DNA of 64,000 nucleotides, from the NCBI RefSeq assembly GCF_901000735.1, contig NC_081546.1, forward strand, positions 26,683,527 to 26,747,526. The letters run 5' to 3'. The position numbers and the translations under genes are program-made. Below the pieces are notes generated by a model. It saw nothing but the letters and a program-made list of their open reading frames with translations. It was not told the origin of the DNA and searched no databases. This DNA is from Corylus avellana. Lineage: Eukaryota > Streptophyta > Magnoliopsida > Fagales > Betulaceae. Shown piece by piece: positions 19,686 through 31,483 of this stretch (position 1 is the first letter of the stretch; each line of letters begins with the position of its first letter).

Positions 19686-21484
19686 CCAATTTGGCATACA
19701 ATTTATGTCAAACGTCAAAGGAATTAAAGGGGGGCCCAATTAATCTGGCCAACAAGCATTGGACTTCAAACACTAAGAGAAGTGAATTGCCCAAAGGAAG
19801 ATGGCCTAGGTCCAGTTATCCCATTCAAAAAAAATTATTAAACAAAATAAACAAAACAAAAAAACAAAAACAAAAACCCTCTCCCTTTCCCTGTAATTTG
19901 CTTAGGAAAAATAAAAATAAAAATTGGGAAACAAGCATTTAGTGTCAGTGGCGTACGTTGGTAATATATATATTATTAGGTACCCCCATGGAGTGGTTAT
20001 AAAGTTAGGAACCAATTTATTTAATCATTTCTCCCTCTGAATAATGCATGGCGGAAGCACAACAAGAAAGCAAGCAACGTTCATTTTTGCAGAAGGCTGC
20101 AACTGGCCTTTTATTATAAACCTTTAATTCGATAAGTATCTTTCACACACACATATATATTGATTCTCTTATAATCCCGAAATGAGATTTGTTGTAATGT
20201 CTCCGCTCTCTTACATCCAATAAAATACCATAAAAATTTAATATTAATTTTAAAAATTATTTATGGGATTAAAAAAAATTAGCGTAGGAAAGTAAAAATG
20301 TGTAGTATTGCTCGACCTATAAAGTGTAAAAGTCTTATACAGGAGTACTCATGGTTGATGATTTGAGCTTTGCTTGAAAAGAGACTCAATAATGTGTTAA
20401 TTGTTTCTCTTCAATAATTATTTTTATTTATCAAAGATAAAAATAATGACTATGTACTTGAATTGTATGATAATTACAATTCAATGTTATAACTTTACCG
20501 CGGCTAATACTCTTCATTATATTTTTCTTTCATATAGCTTTAATAACTTATGTATCGAAGCCTCTCCCGTCTTCTGGAGGTCGGTATTTTTCTCTCAATT
20601 ACTTTCTCCTTATTTTACATGAGCCCATCATCTAATTTAACCAAACAAAAATCAGCTTGATTAGTTTATATGTATATATAAAAGAAAAGAAAAAGAGAGG
20701 TAATTTGATCCTTAATTGGATTGTATATTTTCCATATCTCCTCCATACAATCATTGTGAGCAGAGTACGGTGAAGAATTGTTTCCCATGCGTGAAACACA
20801 TGAGATCCAACTCATAACTGCAACCATATTCCTTAGAAATTTACAATTTCACAAGTTTTGAGTGTAAAGGGTAAACAGACAATCAAAAACCAATAAATAC
20901 ATCGTTAATTACGTCTTCTTTTAATCAGTTCATAAAAATAACCTTTCACTTGAACTATTGGCTTCTAATTAATTACCTTGGGTTGCTTGCTGGCCAAATA
21001 CAGCATCAAACTTGCAACTCTTTTCTTGTATGAGATTAAATTAGTAAAATTATTTTTTCTTAATAGCTTAAGCTTTTATAATAGATGGTAATCTAACATG
21101 ATATTAGAGTTTAAGAGTTTTATTTAATCTTACAGATTATGTTCACCATCTTTAGCAGATTCAGCATTCGGTCAAAACCTGCGACTCAACTATCCAAACA
21201 AGTAAATTTTGAGTTTTTTGACCATTTTTCCGAATAAGTAAACTTCATATAAAAAATTTTACATTAGTTGTCCAAAATTACAAACATTGTGATAATTAAG
21301 GAATCTTAATCCCATCCAAAACACCCAAACGTTCACTGATCACTTCAATAGAATCAGCACCAGGTACGCTGCTCAGTCCTAGTCAGCAGTCAGGCTACCC
21401 CACGCAGCGTCCATCCAAAAAAGTCTCCAACCCCAAGATCTTGCCACGTTGCCATCTTTGTCCACGCTCCCCACCCACTTTCCC
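19686..21484. other. Intergenic region upstream of the MCTP gene
   Basis: AT-rich; no gene or TE recognised. Presumably holds the distal promoter of the MCTP gene. Confidence 0.55.
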
Positions 21485-21640
21485 TTTTATAGCTGCCCCC
21501 CATTGGCACTCACAAGAATAACAACTCTCTGTCTCTCTCTGTTTCTCTTTCACTCTCTCACATCCCCTGTAACCAATTCAAACAACTCCATTTTTGCTCA
21601 TTCTCTGTAGAAAATATAGAGCAATCTCTGAATCTACGGA
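21485..21640 (+). promoter_or_regulatory. Core promoter and 5' leader of the MCTP gene
   Basis: A TATA-like TTTTATAG at 21485-21492 lies about 150 bases before the start codon. The leader from about 21520 is rich in CTCT (CTCTCTGTCTCTCTCTG), a frequent plant leader feature. The start context is GGAATGGC. Confidence 0.6.
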
Positions 21641-24613
21641 ATGGCAGAAGGCTGCGCCAGGAAGCTCATCGTGCAAGTCTGCAATGCCAAGAATCTAATG
21701 CCCAAAGACGGCCAAGGGACGGCGAGCGCGTATGCGATCGTCGACTTCGATGGCCAGAGGCGGCGAACGAAGACCAAGTTCAGAGATCTCAACCCTGAAT
21801 GGGACGAGCAGCTGGAGTTTGTCGTCCACGACAAGGACTCCATGGCTTCCGAGATCCTCGAGATCAATCTCTACAACGACAAGAAGAACGGGAAGAGAAG
21901 CACTTTTCTTGGTAAAGTCAAGATCGGCGGAAGCACTTTTGTGAACACCGGGGCTGAAGCCCTGGTGTACTATCCCTTGGAGAAGCGCAGCGTATTTTCG
22001 CAGATTAAAGGAGAGCTTGGGCTTAAGGTTTACTATGTTGACGAAGATCTGCCTACTTCAGAAGCAGCGGCTCCTCCGCCGGCGGAGAGTTTAAAAGAGG
22101 AAGAGAAGGTTGAGGAGAAAAAAGAAGACGAGAAGAAGGAAGAGAAAGTTGAGGAGAAGAAAGAAGACGAGAAGAAGGGAGAGAAAGCGGCTGGAGACGA
22201 GGAGAAGCCGAAGCCGCCGCAGGAAGATTCGAAACCTGAAGAGTCTCCGGCGCCGGCTCCGCCAGCAGAGGTGGAGAATCCTCCTGTTGCTCACATCGAG
22301 AAGTCGAGGCCAGTGAAAGAAAAAAAAGAGGCGGAAAAGCGGCCCGATCTCGGCCTAAACGAGCTTGACCTCCGGTCTCTGGCCAGCGGTCGGAGCCGCA
22401 GCGCGTGCGACCTCGTCCACCGCATGCCTTTCCTCTACGTACGCGTGGTGAAGGCCAAGAGGGCCAAGCCTGAATCTGGATCGTCCGTTTATGCCAAGCT
22501 TGTGATCGGGACCCACAGTATCAAAACCAAGAGCCAGAGTGATAAGGATTGGGACCAAGTTTTCACATTCGATAAAGAGGGCTTGAACTCCACCTCGCTG
22601 GAAGTGTCCGTGTGGGCTGAGGAGAAAAAGGAGAATGACCAGAGCACGGAGAGCTGCTTGGGAACGGTGTCGTTTGATTTGCAGGAGGTGCCAAAGCGTG
22701 TTCCCCCGGATAGTCCTTTGGCTCCGCAGTGGTACACTTTGGAATCCGACGATTCTCCGGGGAATGACGTCATGTTGGCGGTCTGGATCGGGACTCAGGC
22801 GGACGAGGCCTTTCAGGAAGCTTGGCAATCGGATTCCGGCGGGTTCATACCCGAGACCCGAGCCAAGGTGTACCTGTCCCCGAAGCTATGGTATCTGAGG
22901 CTAACGGTCATCCAAACCCAAGATTTGCAGCTACGCTCGCATGCCGAGCCTAAGGTTCGGAGTCCGGAGCTTTACGTAAAGGCTCAGCTCGGTGCTCAGG
23001 TTTTTAAAACGAGTAGGACATCTGTCGGCTCGTCCTCATCCAGCTCGGCTAATCCAACATGGAATGAGGATCTCCTTTTTGTGGCGGCTGAGCCGTTTGA
23101 GCCGTTTCTTGTGGTTACTGTTGAAGACGTCAGTAATGGACAGCCTGTGGGGCACGCGAAGGTACACGTGGCAAGCATCGAGAGGAGAACGGACGATCGA
23201 ACGGATCTGAAATCAAGATGGTTTAATCTAGTTGGTGATGAGAATCTTCCCTACACTGGGAGGATACACCTGCGCGTATGTTTGGAGGGTGGGTATCACG
23301 TGCTGGACGAAGCCGCTCACGTGACCAGCGATGTTCGAGCCTCAGCCAAACAGCTAGCCAAAGCTCCAATTGGCTTGCTTGAGGTTGGGATCCGCGGGGC
23401 AAGTAATTTACTCCCTGTGAAAACCAAAGATGGTACACGTGGGACAACCGATGCCTACGTGGTAGCCAAGTATGGGCCCAAATGGGTGCGCACCCGTACG
23501 ATCCTCGACCGGTTTAATCCACGGTGGAACGAGCAGTACACGTGGGACGTGTACGACCCTTGCACGGTGCTCACCATAGGTGTTTTCGACAACGGAAGGT
23601 ACAAGCGCGATGAAGCCGGGAAGCCGGGAAAAGATGTCCGCCTTGGAAAAATACGTGTACGGCTATCCACGCTTGATACAAATTGGGCGTACATGAACTC
23701 GTACTCCCTCACTGTATTGCTCCCCGATGGGGCCAAGAAAATGGGAGAGATTGAGATAGCCGTTAGATTCTCTTGCTCATCATGGTTTAGCCTAATCCAA
23801 GCCTACACCACCCCAATGCTTCCCCGGATGCATTATGTTCGTCCATTGGGTCCAGCCCAGCAGGATATTCTGCGCCTCACCGCTATGCGGATAGTCACGG
23901 GTCGGCTAGCGCGGTCCGAGCCACCGTTGGGTCAAGAAGTGGTTCAATTCTTGTTGGACTCTGACACACACGTGTGGAGCATGAGGCGGAGCAAGGCCAA
24001 TTGGTTTCGGGTCGTGGGTTGCCTTATACGTGCAGCGACTTTGGCACGTTGGCTGGATGGGATTCGCACGTGGGTGCACCCTCCCACAACGGTCTTAGTC
24101 CACCTGCTGCTCGTGGCCGTTGTATTTTGCCCACATCTAGTGCTCCCCACCATTTTTATGTACGCCTTCATGATCATCGTTCTGAGATTCAGATATCGCC
24201 AAAGGGCTCCACACAGCATGGACCCTAGATTATCCCACGTGGACTCCGTGGTCCCCGATGAGCTTGATGAAGAATTTGACGGATTCCCCACCACACGATC
24301 GCCGGAACAGGTTCGTATTAGGTACGACCGTTTGCGGGCCCTGGCGGGGAGGGCCCAAACCCTGCTTGGCGATGTGGCGGCACAAGGGGAGCGTTTGGAA
24401 GCCTTGTTTAACTGGAGGGACCCACGTGCCACTGGGATATTTGCTGTGTTTTGCCTATTTGCGTCGTTGATGTTTTATGCGGTGCCCTTCAAGGCCTTCG
24501 TGTTGGGCACGGGATTCTATTATCTGCGACACCCGAGGTTCCGCGACGACATGCCGTCTGTTCCGCTCAACTTTTTCCGGCGACTACCGTCACTCTCCGA
24601 TCAAACTATGTAG
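21641..24613 (+). CDS. MCTP: Multiple C2 domain and transmembrane region protein (MCTP14-like)
   Basis: Single uninterrupted 990-codon frame, as usual for plant MCTP genes, with a good start context (GGAATGGCAG). The N-terminal C2 domain covers residues ~8-132 (KLIVQVCNAKNLMPKDGQGT, YAIVDFDGQRRRTKTKF). A Lys/Glu-rich linker (~140-240) follows, with two near-identical 39-bp repeats. Three more C2 domains lie at ~263-385, ~417-550 and ~577-712. The C-terminal PRT_C region has two hydrophobic hairpins (~818-848 and ~933-962). MCTPs of this group tether ER to plasma membrane at plasmodesmata and act in cell-to-cell trafficking and development. The first C2 looks closest to Arabidopsis MCTP14 as I remember it; QKY-group members are alternatives. 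GC content is well above its surroundings. The gene appears intact. Confidence 0.96.
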   Translation: MAEGCARKLIVQVCNAKNLMPKDGQGTASAYAIVDFDGQRRRTKTKFRDLNPEWDEQLEFVVHDKDSMASEILEINLYNDKKNGKRSTFLGKVKIGGSTFVNTGAEALVYYPLEKRSVFSQIKGELGLKVYYVDEDLPTSEAAAPPPAESLKEEEKVEEKKEDEKKEEKVEEKKEDEKKGEKAAGDEEKPKPPQEDSKPEESPAPAPPAEVENPPVAHIEKSRPVKEKKEAEKRPDLGLNELDLRSLASGRSRSACDLVHRMPFLYVRVVKAKRAKPESGSSVYAKLVIGTHSIKTKSQSDKDWDQVFTFDKEGLNSTSLEVSVWAEEKKENDQSTESCLGTVSFDLQEVPKRVPPDSPLAPQWYTLESDDSPGNDVMLAVWIGTQADEAFQEAWQSDSGGFIPETRAKVYLSPKLWYLRLTVIQTQDLQLRSHAEPKVRSPELYVKAQLGAQVFKTSRTSVGSSSSSSANPTWNEDLLFVAAEPFEPFLVVTVEDVSNGQPVGHAKVHVASIERRTDDRTDLKSRWFNLVGDENLPYTGRIHLRVCLEGGYHVLDEAAHVTSDVRASAKQLAKAPIGLLEVGIRGASNLLPVKTKDGTRGTTDAYVVAKYGPKWVRTRTILDRFNPRWNEQYTWDVYDPCTVLTIGVFDNGRYKRDEAGKPGKDVRLGKIRVRLSTLDTNWAYMNSYSLTVLLPDGAKKMGEIEIAVRFSCSSWFSLIQAYTTPMLPRMHYVRPLGPAQQDILRLTAMRIVTGRLARSEPPLGQEVVQFLLDSDTHVWSMRRSKANWFRVVGCLIRAATLARWLDGIRTWVHPPTTVLVHLLLVAVVFCPHLVLPTIFMYAFMIIVLRFRYRQRAPHSMDPRLSHVDSVVPDELDEEFDGFPTTRSPEQVRIRYDRLRALAGRAQTLLGDVAAQGERLEALFNWRDPRATGIFAVFCLFASLMFYAVPFKAFVLGTGFYYLRHPRFRDDMPSVPLNFFRRLPSLSDQTM
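22100..22177 (+). repeat. Two tandem 39-bp units in the MCTP linker
   Basis: Units 22100-22138 and 22139-22177 code EEKVEEKKEDEKK-type repeats. A charged, likely disordered or helical spacer between the first and second C2 domains. Confidence 0.9.
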
Positions 24614-25242
24614 TGCACTTTCTTGGTGAAGTGACTTAGATGATTTATTTTTGTTTATTTGCTAAAAAGCATTGCTTTTATTATTTAGTAATTGGGTTTA
24701 CTTTTCAATTAATAATGACGGGCATTAAAGTGAGGAAAAAGTTTTTTGTTGGTATGCTTTAAAGAGTAGAAAAAGCGACCGTTGGTTGTCTAGTGAGTGT
24801 GGTGGACCATCCATGAATTTCGAAAACAAGAGGTCTTTACCTGCAATAAGGGTACGGTATAAATTCAAAAAGACACTACAAATGGAGGTGACCGTTAGAT
24901 GAAGGAAGAGCCTGATATAAATACTTTAGAAATTCAGATATGAATGCATCCACGCCTGAAACGTTGGATAGGATGACAATTATACCTCGAATTTATGACA
25001 TATAGTACTATAATATAGTAGTATGAATTGGTAATCAGAACATGAACGGAAAGAACTTATTGCAAGATCTCGCAAAACGAGTAATATATGTTGGACCTTT
25101 ATCCTTTTTTCTTTTTAGGTTCAATAAAGTTCATATTAATTGGAATTTCCAGTTATATTTTGATATCTTTTTTATTAGTAGTGTAAGCTTAGTATTTTAC
25201 TCCAATGAATGAAAGCTTAGTATTTTATGCCATCAAATAAGG

Positions 25243-25295
<53 letters not shown>

Positions 25296-25898
25296 GCTTG
25301 AAACACCAAAAAATAATACAACTTTTTACACCAAATAATTTTTCTTTTCTTGACAAAATACCTATTGACAAAACTACCAAAGTCACCGTCTTGATTGGTT
25401 TTAAAGATTCCGATGTTCGAGGTTAGTGAGCGTTAGGTTAGAATGAATGAAAAAGTTCACAAAATTTATTTGAATTAAAGATCCAGTGTTTTCATCTCTC
25501 CTGTATTTAGTGTTTTTACATGATATGTCAAATTTTTATTAAAGACCCTAAAATGAGGTTTTAGGTCATATCTTGATAGAAGGAATACCTCTTCCCAGTC
25601 CATCACCAGGAAAACCAAAACCAAAACCAAAATTTGCTTTATTTGGTACCACACACGATCTACCGAGCAAATAGAATACATTTCAAGAATATCAGTACCA
25701 TAACATAACAAAAAACAAAAACAACAGCAAAAAGAATGTCTGCAGAATGGAGGCCTAATGGAAACAATTTAACATCTTGAATTAGCTTTCTGCAGCCTCA
25801 TGACAGCAGTCCATGCACCTTCTTCAAACACAAGTAATAGTAACCATTTTGGTTGTCTAAAGTTTGGCTTTACTGGAACTCAGAAGCAAGAGATCCAT
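24614..25898. other. Intergenic region between convergent MCTP and CAC2 genes
   Basis: Contains the 3' ends of both genes and a compound microsatellite, (CA)n then (TA)n, at about 25243-25295. No further gene seen. Confidence 0.65.
25243..25295. repeat. (CA)n(TA)n compound microsatellite
   Basis: About 15 CA units followed directly by about 11 TA units. Confidence 0.9.
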
Positions 25899-28800
25899 CT
25901 AAGCAGCTGATGTTGCTAGTTCTTTGCCTAGGGTCGATGGCACCAGTTTCTGGGGCTGTAGGCACATAACAGGAGCCGATGTTAAAGCATAGAAATGATT
26001 TTGATAAACTTAACAAAAAGAAAGAAACACACACACACACACACATCAAGGTAGAATGTCTATCATATTTACCAATAAGGAAACATGAATCACTCTGTAC
26101 TTGAAATTTGTCTCTTCATGTAACTTCTTGTTAATTTCTTTAAGAGTGAGGTTATTTCAATGGAGGGGAAGGTCAATATTCTGACAGAAAACTGAATGTC
26201 AAGGAAAAATGCATTTTCTCACAATTTCTCACAAAGTTTTATATGTAATCCTGGATTTCGAGTTCAAATTTGAACCAACTACATAAATCAAGGGATGTCT
26301 AGGAATTGGTTTGAAGAGCATATGTATTAATACAATTACAAAACATACGAAAACAATCAACCAAACAGGAGTTGATTAATTGAAATTCTTTTTCGCAACA
26401 AAAAGTAATAAATGTGGACTGTCCCAAATACATTATATTAAGTTCATCTTAGGAGGAAAAAAAAATCATCAACTGCGCTACATCTACAATCTACCAAACA
26501 TCCCAAACAAAGAGATACTTATAAACACAAATCAAAGGTAGTGTGTATATGCATACAACCACATATAGACATAGACACACATTCAGGGTGAATCAGATTC
26601 TTACCGCTTGTAATTCCTGTTCATGCTTTGGGATAAAAGCAGTATCAACCTTGCCATTTCTGAAATCCTGTCATAAAATAGCAAATATTACAAATTAGAT
26701 AGTTCAACAGAGGGGGGAAGGAACACACGCACAGAGAAACAGACAAAGACAACTAAATAAAAAATTTAGAAGAAATGATACATATCAAAGCTTGCCTACC
26801 TCTACATCCAGGATAAGTTTATGGTATTCAATGGTCGTAGGGACCCCTGTGGAAAAGTGTTCAAAGTTAAAATGCTTAGTTAAAGAATCCAATGGGGGGA
26901 CTAATCAAAACATTATATAGATGCCAAGCACAAAACAATTATAATCAATGAGTCTATGAATGAAAAACACAACAGAGATGAGTGCAGACACCTCGTTAGT
27001 ACAAGATCTCCACTAAAGTGCAAGTGGATAAAAACCAAATAAAGGCAAAACGGTAGGGGAAACAAAGCCCTCTCCAGAAAGTACCTATCTGTTAAACTAG
27101 CACAAGATGTGTTTGAAGATTTAGTCAATTGATGACACAGGCTTTTTTAGATAAGATGTTGGGGCTTTCAGACCCCATACCACCCTCCCACACTACATAG
27201 AATAAATTGCTAGCAACCATGACCACAAAGAAATTGACGTGTAAAATGACAGGAAGAAATAAAATAAGGTATAATCTTTAGTTAAGAACTTGTACAGTTA
27301 CCTGTAATAATAGTGTCTTCAAGAGCCCTTTTCATGCGTGCAATTGCCTTTTCTCTTGTTGGAGCCCATACAATAAGCTGCAGCATGGTGCCAAAGTTGC
27401 CAAACTTATTAGAACAACTTGTAGCAAAAATTTCAATTTGGATGAGAAGCCAAAGATTTTGCATCATAAATTCACCATAAGCTGTACATCCATCACCTAA
27501 CCAATGCTAAGATGGCAAGAAATATATTTCTAAATGAAAAAGTACTTCATCTTCTATATCTATTACCCCCCAAGGGGTTGGCCCAAGTGGTGGAGGCCTT
27601 GGTCTTAAGGTTTGCTCCCTTCAAGGTCCAAGGTTTAACACCTCATGGGTGCAAACAATCTCTTGGAGCCACACCCCCTGGTGAAAAGTCAGCGATTTAA
27701 CCAGTTCTGTATAGGGAAACTTCCGAGGGTGCGGTGCGCGGGACCGGAGTTTACTTTGCAAGAGTGGGTCCGAAGGGCCCTGCCTTGGAGAGGTTCCCAA
27801 CATCAAAATAAAATAAAATAAAAATAAATAAATAAATAAATGTCAACACATAAGACACTTGATGTAGATTATCTAAGAGATCTAAAGACTGAAACTTAAT
27901 TTATTTGGTATATGGCCAAAGCTCTTTCACTAGAGGACCTGAAGCCAAAATGTGTGCTCTAAATTCTTTTCTCCATTAATCTTTTTTTTTTTTTTTTACC
28001 AATTCAATTCCATTGTCATTAACAAGTCCAATTGAAAGTTACTGTCACAAAAGTTTTTTATACTTTACCATCCATCCATACACCATAAGCCTAAGCACCT
28101 AGACATCAATGACTTAAAATATATAGATATAAGTAGAGTTAGCAGGGCAGAAAAGTGCCCCTCATTTACATCTATACTACTAATATCTGCATGAACTGAA
28201 CCATATAGATTATTGATACACAAACAATTCTGAGCACACAGAATACACGGATGCAACAGCACACTATGAATCAGCATGCATCCACACTAATACTCGATGA
28301 GATCAACTGATATATACACCACATCACACAAGGAGAAACATAAACTACTAAAAGGAAAAGTGTTACTGACCTTTCCAAGAAGGGAATCATAGCTCGGAGG
28401 AACCACATAGTCAGGATAAACATGGCTATCCATTCTAACAAACGGACCTCCAGATGGCAAATATGCAGTTATTCTCCCTGTTGTCCAAAGTAGATAGAAA
28501 AGATTGACAACAATTATATATTACTTGGTATAGTATAGAATATATTGAAACCACCATGCTAATTTGTTTCATTCTAGTATTCTGAAACTGGCAAGGAAGT
28601 ACGCATCAAAGCATACACTGAATAAAAAGGGTAAAACTAGCAACTTGAAGCCTGTAACCTATTAGTTATTAGGGCTTGACTACATTAAGGAAAATTTAGC
28701 AACATTATTACATGGCCCAGCTGCATGCAAATGGCACTTGTTAGGCAATCTAACAAACTTGAGAGAACAGTATCTCAGAAAGGATTTTGGTGCATCACAT

Positions 28801-30798
28801 GCATGCAAGAAATAGACCACAGGCACATTCTCTAAACATACCTGGTCCAGGTCGAAATCCTTTGAAGGCATCTTCTGCGTTGATTCGGCATTCAATTGAA
28901 TGTCCTCTAAGCACAATATCTTCCTGTAGATAGAATCCCAGCAAGAAAGTAAACGCATTGAATTTTATGCTACGGACTTCTTTCTTTTCTTGGATAAAAT
29001 ATTTTATGCTCAAGGCTTATAACTAGGGTATCCCTTTCTCGCTACCTGTTTGTACCGGAGTTTTTCTCCCATAGCTACAAGAATTTGTTCCTCAATCAAG
29101 TCCACAGAGGAGATCATTTCTGTCACAGGATGCTCAACCTGAGTCCCCCCAGCCAACCCAAATGGAAAAGCATTATTTACCATTACTTGTGATTAGTCCC
29201 CTAAAACAGGTATGTTTTGAAACATTCTTATTCAAATTCGCATTCTCAAGAAATTATTTCTACCTGGATCCGGGTGTTCATTTCCATAAAGTAGAAGGAA
29301 CCTCTTTCATCCAAAAGAAACTCAACTGTTCCAACACCAATATAACCTATAGATGCTGCTGCTGCAACTGCTGCATCACCCATGGCCTTCCGCAACTCAG
29401 GGGTCAATGCAGGAGAGGGTGCTTCTTCCAGCAGCTTTTGATTCCGTCTCTGTACAAAAGGCACAGTCAAGAGGGCTTAAAACATATTATTTACTTGCAT
29501 TTCAAAAGTAGTTGCAAGAGACTTCACCCAAAAGCCTTCCAAAACCACCTCAATTTTAACGTTATACAATAACAAAACAAAAGCCAAAATGTGAATAGAG
29601 TTGGGAAGTAAGGTCTCTATTTTTTGACTTGAACAGATCAAAAGTTGATAAAAGTATTTACCAGCTTCAGATACTTCCGTTTGCCTATAGAACTTACAAC
29701 TTGGTTATTCAATTTTGAATATGAAGCAAGCTCTATTTTCATAGTGGGATTCAGCAACCGCTCAGAAATCAGTTTGACAAACTGTCCCAAAAATAAAAGG
29801 AGGAATGAGTGGGTTCCTTTACCTGGATGCTGCAATCACGCTCTCCAAAGTGAACAACATTGCCATATTTATCCGCAAGAACCTGTAAAACCATATAGAA
29901 CGCTAGGGATGAACCAAAAGTTGCATGCAGGATTCAGATTGGCAAATTAAACTTAAAATTAAAATTAAAATCAACTAAAAACACACTATATATTACCTTG
30001 CCCTTTATTTCTTCATTTCTCGGCCAATATTACCTTACTAAACAATATGTCAACAACTCAATATTATTTCTCTACTTTCTACCACCCAAAATAAAAAATT
30101 CTCGTGTCCAGAATCAACCTATCCAAGTCGACTCAGTTTTATGGTAATGAACATTCCTGAATCAACACCTTTAGAATTCAAATGAATCTTTACTGTAGTA
30201 TATACATAAACCTATGGCATGAAAAGGGCTAATTGACCTTATCTGTACACTCATCTAAATCTAAAACAAAGCTTCCCACTGTTACTCATTGAAACTGTTT
30301 ATCCATGATTTACCTTTATGAATGGATAACCATTTCCATCTTGACTAGAGAAATGCAAATCATTTACAACAAGCTGCTATGAGTTTGGAACATTAGAATA
30401 ACTGAAACCTTTGATTAAACTGACTGGAAGTAGCACATTCTGAAGTTTGCATAGAGCCTGGGATCATGTAGTCTATTAGTGGGCAAATCTAGAGCACTCA
30501 GGACGCCCTTAATGGTCCATAAATCAACTGCATGATTTCTCCAGCTGAGCTTAAAGATCCAGAAATACTGAGTAATTTTTTCAATAAAAGAACAGTCAAA
30601 TAGAATGTCTCCATGAAGTACGGACTTGTTCTCCTTGTAAGTGACCCTTCTTGAGTTTCTGACTTAGTTAAATGAAATTCCTTTGTAACTTTAAGAGATG
30701 ATAGATTTGAAAAGATATCAAAACACCCAGAAGTCACCTGGAACTCAATGTGCCTCGGATTTTGAACGTACTTCTCCAAATACACTCCATCATTTCCA
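25899..30798 (-). CDS. CAC2: Biotin carboxylase subunit of plastid acetyl-CoA carboxylase, C-terminal half (5' end in gap)
   Basis: Ten exons on the minus strand, all with GT/AG borders and continuous frame: 30739-30798 (runs into the gap), 29823-29882, 29264-29449, 29046-29138, 28842-28923, 28371-28477, 27302-27377, 26800-26846, 26605-26667 and 25899-25955 (stop TAG). Together they code about 275 residues. Motifs: [51 protein letters not shown] then VEHPVTE, and [12 protein letters not shown]. These are the ATP-grasp and biotin-carboxylase C domains, with the Lys, Arg, Gln and Glu of the bicarbonate site present. The enzyme carboxylates biotin on BCCP in the plastid stroma, the first step of fatty-acid synthesis. 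Arabidopsis CAC2 is about 537 residues, so roughly 260 N-terminal residues, including the transit peptide, are missing in the gap. Intron 27378-28370 hosts a SINE and another repeat. Confidence 0.95.
27567..27841 (+). mobile_element. tRNA-derived SINE in a CAC2 intron
   Basis: About 275 bp with a polymerase III A-box-like TTGGCCCAAGTGG at 27578-27590 and a B-box-like GGTCCAAGGTTTAA at about 27630. It ends in an A-rich tail of AAATA repeats (about 27804-27841). This is the layout of plant SINEs. No target-site duplication was clearly visible. It lies antisense to CAC2. Confidence 0.82.
27905..28105. repeat. Dispersed repeat, copy 2 (partner at 9215-9405)
   Basis: Shares AGCCAAAATGTGTGCT, AAGTCCAATTGAAAGTTA and ACCATCCATCC blocks with 9215-9405, in the same orientation, adjacent to the SINE in the same intron. 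Confidence 0.75.
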
Positions 30799-30898
30799 NN
30801 NNNNNNNNNNNNNNNNNNNNNNNNNNNNNNNNNNNNNNNNNNNNNNNNNNNNNNNNNNNNNNNNNNNNNNNNNNNNNNNNNNNNNNNNNNNNNNNNNN
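30799..30898. other. Assembly gap (100 N) hiding parts of two genes
   Basis: CAC2 exons stop at its left edge with about 260 N-terminal residues absent. The ASHR3-like gene to the right lacks its post-SET exon. Several kilobases are therefore likely to be missing. Confidence 0.95.
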
Positions 30899-31483
30899 TA
30901 GACCCTGTTATTGGGGCCAACAAACCTCTTACCACATCATCCACATTGGTATTTAATAATTTTAGTTTTTTGAAAAGTTGTATAGTATATTGCAACTCAT
31001 ATTTTTTAAAAGGATTTGATGAAGCACAAAAATCTAATGTCACCTTCAGAAGACATTGTACGCATGACCACCATAACTGTAAATGCTCAGCTGATAACAA
31101 ATGCAAGATTAATGCACTTCATCTAGACAGGTTAAGTCACCCCACCTCCTCCCAATTCGTACAAAAAGAAGGAAAAAAATTAAAAAAAAGATTAACATGT
31201 AAGCAGAAGTAATTGTTTTATATAGTCCATTAATTTGGACCAAGAAAACTCATAGGAAAGCCTTGACGAAATTTGACATAGGCCCCCACTTGGGTTTCAA
31301 CTACTAGAATATTTAACGGAACTAAAATAAAAACGTGCAAGCTAATATTAACGTGAAAACAAAGTAATCAAATACCAATACCACTGGGTCTGATTGTTTA
31401 TTTTGTTGGAATTCTTGTAGCCCAGTGATATAGGTCATACAGAAGAAACTAAAGCATCAACAACAAGGTACAACCAGATATAC

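Noticed and set aside
22091..24432. Several long antisense frames inside the MCTP gene
   Set aside because: They are shadows caused by high GC and biased codon use of the sense gene; no domains.
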